The position numbers and the translations under genes were made by a program. A stretch of 36,331 bases of DNA, from the NCBI GenBank assembly GCA_023389155.1, contig JAEWEV010000036.1, positions 1 to 36,331 of the forward strand, written 5' to 3'. Source of the DNA: Pseudomonadota bacterium (GTDB lineage: Bacteria; Pseudomonadota; Gammaproteobacteria; Burkholderiales; Burkholderiaceae_B). This document shows, one piece after another, positions 33,029 to 36,331 of this stretch (its first letter is position 1; each line of letters starts with the position of its first letter). A model generated the notes under the pieces. The model was not told where the DNA came from. It did not search any database and worked only from the letters and a program-made list of their open reading frames with translations.

Positions 33029-34396
33029 ATGAATTCCCGATTGAATCCCAAAACACCCATGTCTCATTCCCAACCCGATTTTGAAGAACTCGTGCAACTG
33101 GCGCTGGACCACGCCAAAAAACAGGGCGCCAGCGATTCCGCCGCCGAAGTGTCGGAATCAGGCGGCCTGTCTGTTTCCGTGCGCAAGGGTAATATTGAAA
33201 CTGTTGAGAAAACCCAGGATCGATCGCTTGGTGTAACGGTATTTGCCGGCAAGGCGCGAGGCTCTGCCTCTACGTCTGACCTTTCTGCTGCCGCTATCCG
33301 CGAAACCGTAGAAGCCGCCTGGAATATCGCCAAATATACCGCCAACGACGATGCTGCCGGCCTGCCCGAAGTCGCGGATCTGGCCGTTGAACAACCCGAC
33401 CTTGAACTGTTCCGCCCGTGGGACATCACATCAGAGCAGGCTGCGGAAATGGCCATCGAGGCCGAAGCGGCCGCGCTCAGCTACAGCAAGCAGATCACCA
33501 ACTCGGAAGGCGCCGGTGTCGATACCTACCAGGGCCGGTTTGTACTGGCCAACTCGCGCGGATTCATGGGCGGCTATCCCTATTCCCGCCACGGCATGTC
33601 CGTTACCGCAATCGCGGGAAAGGGCAACAATATGCATCGTGACTACTGGTATACATCTGACCGCTATCCGGAAAGACTGGCCAATGGCCCGGCAGTAGGT
33701 GAATACGCCGCGCAGCGTGCGCTGTCCAGGTTGTCTGCCCGACGCATCGGCACGGGAAAATATCCGGTGCTGTTCGAGGCACCGCTGGCGCTAGGGCTGC
33801 TGGGTGCTCTGACCCAGGCCATCAGTGGCGGGGCACTGTATCGTAAATCCACGTTTCTGCTTGACTCATTAGGCAAGCAGGTGATGGCCGATCACCTGCA
33901 GATCAGCGAAAACCCGTTTATTAAGGGGGCGATGGGCAGTTCCGCATTCGACGACGAAGGCGTTCAGACCCGTGCGCGTCAATTGCTGACCGATGGCGTA
34001 CTTAATGGCTATCTGCTGTCTACCTACACTGCCCGCAAGCTTGGCATGCAAACCACCGGCAACGCCGGAGGCTCGCATAATCTGCTGCTCAGCTCCTCGC
34101 TGACCAACCCTTCTGATGATCTGAAAGCCATGCTGCGCAAGATGGGTACCGGTGTTCTGGTGACAGAATTGATCGGTCAGGGAGTCAACTATGTCACGGG
34201 CGACTACTCTCGCGGCGCGTTCGGTTACTGGGTGGAAAATGGCGAAATCCAGCACGCCGTGACAGAATTTACTATCGCCGGCAACCTGCGAGACATGTTC
34301 CTGAACATTGTGGGGATAGGCAGCGATGTCATCACCCGTGGCTCGAAAACCACCGGTTCGATTCTGATCGACGGCATGGCGATCGCAGGTCAATAG
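33029..34396 (+). CDS. pmbA: Metalloprotease-related protein PmbA/TldE
   Basis: PmbA (TldE) forms a complex with TldD that degrades or processes small peptides; in E. coli it matures microcin B17 and removes the CcdA antitoxin. The 455-residue PmbA has FEELVQLALDHAKKQGASDSAAEVSES near the start, TSDRYPERLANG in the middle and the C-terminal YVTGDYSRGAFGYWVENGEI, TRGSKTTGSILID. There is no HExxxH, as expected: the zinc site belongs to TldD, which is not in the window. The start may be the ATG at 33029 or the one at 33059 (MSHSQPDFEELV), which fits relatives equally; neither has a strong ribosome-binding site. A TRAP binding protein gene follows, 140 bases on. Confidence 0.93.
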   Translation: MNSRLNPKTPMSHSQPDFEELVQLALDHAKKQGASDSAAEVSESGGLSVSVRKGNIETVEKTQDRSLGVTVFAGKARGSASTSDLSAAAIRETVEAAWNIAKYTANDDAAGLPEVADLAVEQPDLELFRPWDITSEQAAEMAIEAEAAALSYSKQITNSEGAGVDTYQGRFVLANSRGFMGGYPYSRHGMSVTAIAGKGNNMHRDYWYTSDRYPERLANGPAVGEYAAQRALSRLSARRIGTGKYPVLFEAPLALGLLGALTQAISGGALYRKSTFLLDSLGKQVMADHLQISENPFIKGAMGSSAFDDEGVQTRARQLLTDGVLNGYLLSTYTARKLGMQTTGNAGGSHNLLLSSSLTNPSDDLKAMLRKMGTGVLVTELIGQGVNYVTGDYSRGAFGYWVENGEIQHAVTEFTIAGNLRDMFLNIVGIGSDVITRGSKTTGSILIDGMAIAGQ

Positions 34397-34536
34397 TGGC
34401 TGTTTGCTGAAGGGCAGAGGTTTGTTGTTCAGGGAAAATACTTAGAGTGCATGAACGCTCTATATAAATTGCAGGACTGCGTGTATATTTAGCGGGTTAA
34501 TTTTCCAGAACAACGAATTTCTTCGGAGTAGACTCT

Positions 34537-35637
34537 ATGCAACGTCGTTCCTTCCTTAAAAAAGCAGGCTTGGGCGCTATGGCCACTACCGGTGCCATCG
34601 CTGCACCGGCCATTGCTCAGGAAAATCCCACGGTCAAATGGCGCATGGCGTCAAGCTTTCCTCGCAGTCTGGTCGCGCTCTATGGTTCAGCAGAGCGTTT
34701 CACCAAATACGTCAAGGAAGCCACCGATGGCAACCTGCAAATTGATCTCTTCCCTGCCGGGGAAATCGTACCTGCACTGCAAGTTCTGGACGCGGTCTCC
34801 AACGGCACCGTTCAGGGTGGGCACACCTGCGGTTACTACTATTTGGGTAAAAACCCTTCTTTCTGCTTCGACACGGCCGTTCCTTTTGGCCTGAACGCAC
34901 GCCAGCTCAATGCCTGGATGCTCGAAGGCAACGGCAAGAAACTCATGCGGGATCTGTTTGAGACAGTAAATATTGTGAATTTCCCCTTGGGCAATACGGG
35001 TACACAGATGGGGGGCTGGTTCCGCAAGGAAATCAAATCCCTGGAAGACCTCAAGGGTCTGAAAATGCGTACGGCTGGTCTGGCTGGTGAAGTGCTGGCC
35101 AAGCTGGGTGTGGTTCCGCAGCAGATCGCTGGTGGCGATATCTATCCATCGCTCGAAAAAGGAACGCTGGATGCCGTTGAGTTCGTCGGTCCGCTGGATG
35201 ACGAGAAACTGGGCTTTAACAAGGTCGCCAAATACTACTATTACCCAGGATTCTGGGAAGGTGGCGCGCAGGTGTCCGGTTACTTCAACAAAGACGCATT
35301 TGAAAAACTGCCCAAGCACTACCAGGCGGCGATCGAATCTGCAGTCATTCGTGCTCACACCGAGATGATGGCCATGTATGACTCCATGAATCCGGGCGCA
35401 CTGCGTCGCCTGATCGCCAATGGCGCCATTCTGAAGGAATTCCCGAAAGACATGATGGATGCCTCGTTCAAGGCAACGGCGGAAGTTTACAAGAAATATA
35501 CCGACAAGGATGAAACCTTCAAGGCCATCCTGACCGACTATATGGCTTATCGTGACGACCTGATTCCATGGTTCAACGTGGTCGAAGGCTCTTACACACG
35601 CTATGTTGCCCATGCGATTTCACAGGCTCGCAAGTAA
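34537..35637 (+). CDS. TRAP transporter substrate-binding protein (DctP/TakP type)
   Basis: A 366-residue periplasmic solute receptor of the TRAP family. It begins with a Tat-type signal, RRSFLKKAG (3-11), with a probable cleavage near residue 27 (AIA/QE). The body starts KWRMASSFPRSL, has IYPSLEKGTLDAVEFVGP (conserved in DctP) and YYYPGFWEGG near 235. The latter and the RxxxxFP start resemble TakP, which binds alpha-keto acids in Rhodobacter; the ligand here is unproven. No dctQ or dctM membrane subunit is in the window. A good terminator follows at 35711. It therefore either works with a transporter encoded elsewhere or is an orphan. Confidence 0.93.
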   Translation: MQRRSFLKKAGLGAMATTGAIAAPAIAQENPTVKWRMASSFPRSLVALYGSAERFTKYVKEATDGNLQIDLFPAGEIVPALQVLDAVSNGTVQGGHTCGYYYLGKNPSFCFDTAVPFGLNARQLNAWMLEGNGKKLMRDLFETVNIVNFPLGNTGTQMGGWFRKEIKSLEDLKGLKMRTAGLAGEVLAKLGVVPQQIAGGDIYPSLEKGTLDAVEFVGPLDDEKLGFNKVAKYYYYPGFWEGGAQVSGYFNKDAFEKLPKHYQAAIESAVIRAHTEMMAMYDSMNPGALRRLIANGAILKEFPKDMMDASFKATAEVYKKYTDKDETFKAILTDYMAYRDDLIPWFNVVEGSYTRYVAHAISQARK

Positions 35638-35710
35638 CATTGCCCTGTGATATTGCTAAGGTAATATTGCCACGAAAGAGTCCGCAACACGAAGGTACAC
35701 ATCGCGAAAC

Positions 35711-35745
35711 CGCCGGTTTTCTGAATAAGAAGCCGGCGTTTTTTT
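35711..35745 (+). terminator. Intrinsic terminator after the TRAP receptor gene
   Basis: CGCCGG-tTTTCT-gaat-AAGAAg-CCGGCG gives a long stem with an AT inner part, then seven T residues, 74 bases after the stop. Confidence 0.85.
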
Positions 35746-35971
35746 ATCACGACGTTTTTTATCAATTAAACGCCAAAGTTGTTCCCGGGGCGAGGGGCTG
35801 CACACGGGACGTCTGGTCAAACTGCTCCATTGGTGTGTCAAAAATCATGCTCAAGGGCCTGAATCGAAAGCCTGATGCATGGAATCTTCCCCAGATGTCG
35901 CGGCAGCGAGACAGAATTTTCCCGAAAATAGGCGCCAGACCCCTCGGCGTGCTTCTATTTCATTGTTTTGT
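35746..35971. other. Gap between TRAP terminator and rplM promoter
   Basis: Apart from the terminator just before it and the promoter after it, I see no gene, RNA or repeat in these 226 bases. Short frames present have no conserved sequence. Confidence 0.6.
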
Positions 35972-36000
35972 TTGAAAAAAATCCCCTTGCGTGTTAATAT
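35972..36000 (+). promoter_or_regulatory. Predicted promoter of rplM
   Basis: TTGAAA (35972-35977) and TAATAT (35995-36000) are 17 bases apart; the start would be near 36007. The -35 matches five of six consensus bases. It gives a leader of about 220 bases. Confidence 0.6.
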
Positions 36001-36006
36001 CACGGG

Positions 36007-36228
36007 CTTATCTGTGTTTTTGCACTGTCGCAGAGGCTGGCAGGGGGTAGATGGCAACAAATAATAATGTTGTCCGCGAACCCGCTAACGGTTTCTTATT
36101 TATAACGTTCAGGCAAATCAGGTAAACCGTCGGATTGCCTGTGTCGCAATGCTGGCTTCCCTTTAGCAGGGAAACGCCGGTGCCGCAGCGGGTCAGTCCG
36201 CTTCAAACTCAAATTTTAGGAATACATC
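36007..36228 (+). promoter_or_regulatory. Long, possibly structured 5' leader of rplM
   Basis: The predicted rplM transcript begins about 220 bases before the gene. Possible stems are AGGCAAATC/GATTGCCT (about 36111-36140), TTCCC/GGGAA (about 36159-36175) and AGCGG/CCGCT (about 36187-36202). Leaders of L13-S9 operons can bind L13 for autoregulation; whether this one does is unknown. A 24-codon ORF lies inside it. AGGA at 36218-36221 is the rplM ribosome-binding site. Confidence 0.45.
36051..36125 (+). CDS. Possible 24-residue leader peptide in the rplM leader
   Basis: An ATG at 36051 follows AGGGGG by three bases and opens a 24-codon frame (start MATNNNVVREPANGF, end RQIR, then TAA at 36123). 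The stop falls in the AGGCAAATC/GATTGCCT hairpin, which would let ribosome position affect folding. The spacing of the ribosome-binding site is short and no family is known, so it may be a chance ORF. Confidence 0.2.
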   Translation: MATNNNVVREPANGFLFITFRQIR

Positions 36229-36331
36229 ATGAAGACCTTTGTGGCCAAGCCCCATGAAGTCAAACGTGACTGGTATGTTATTGATGCAAAAGGCAAAGTC
36301 CTTGGTCGTGTAGCCAGCGAAGTTGCACGCC
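36229..36331 (+). CDS. rplM: 50S ribosomal protein L13, N-terminal part
   Basis: The frame from the ATG at 36229 begins MKTFVAKPHEVKRDWYVIDA and continues GKVLGRVASEVAR to the window edge (34 codons). This is the start of ribosomal protein L13, an early 23S rRNA-binding protein; rpsI (S9) normally follows. An AGGA lies 7 bases before the ATG. Truncated only because the window ends. Confidence 0.95.
   Translation, partial: MKTFVAKPHEVKRDWYVIDAKGKVLGRVASEVAR

Overview
The window is ordinary bacterial chromosome, densely packed with housekeeping genes. Gene content and order point to a betaproteobacterium of the order Burkholderiales, most likely Alcaligenaceae (Bordetella/Advenella-like). The main pointers are yqgE-ruvX-pyrR-pyrB-pyrC'-plsC beside rubredoxin, mpl-yqiA-RNase II-aroE-mtgA, a lysine/alanine-repeat histone H1-like protein, a DUF3426 zinc-ribbon protein next to prmA, and an orphan TRAP binding protein. 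This placement is inferred from protein families and synteny, not from rRNA. I found no phage, insertion sequence, CRISPR array, tRNA or rRNA.

Layout. 1-6268 (minus strand): start of rplU (L21) with a good promoter, a DUF1853 protein, argJ (arginine), hemL (tetrapyrrole), thiE (thiamine) and a degenerate ThiD-like kinase. 6425-11140 (plus): a tight run of rubredoxin, yqgE, ruvX, pyrR, pyrB, an inactive dihydroorotase homologue (pyrC') and plsC. 11409-19062 (minus): two compact runs, lptG-apaH, and mpl, yqiA, RNase II, aroE, mtgA, covering envelope, murein recycling, aromatic biosynthesis and RNA turnover. 19215-25109 (plus): TlpA-like thioredoxin, aroQ, accB-accC, prmA, DUF3426 protein and a PfkB kinase. 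25199-28885 (minus): yggT, a probable structured small RNA, the histone H1-like gene, a 756-base AT-rich gap and gltX. 29016-36331: a Pat/PatZ-type GNAT protein (plus), a carboxylesterase-type hydrolase and yjgA (minus), pmbA and a TRAP binding protein (plus), then the start of rplM (L13) behind a long leader.

Several genes are translationally coupled by 1-8 base overlaps. PyrR, PyrB and PyrC' would act together in UMP synthesis, PyrC' presumably as a structural partner of aspartate carbamoyltransferase. Mpl, MtgA and LptG serve the cell envelope, and AccB with AccC form the biotin carboxylase half of acetyl-CoA carboxylase.

The least explained parts are non-coding: (i) a locus of about 155 bases between the histone gene and yggT with its own promoter, folded core and terminator, possibly 6S RNA or a yggT leader; (ii) the 756-base gap upstream of the histone gene with several dyad symmetries; (iii) the rplM leader with a possible 24-codon ORF; (iv) paired 16-base repeats after the Pat-like gene; (v) a perfect 19-base palindrome between the ThiD-like gene and rubredoxin. 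None is proven to be a new system. All need comparative or transcript evidence.
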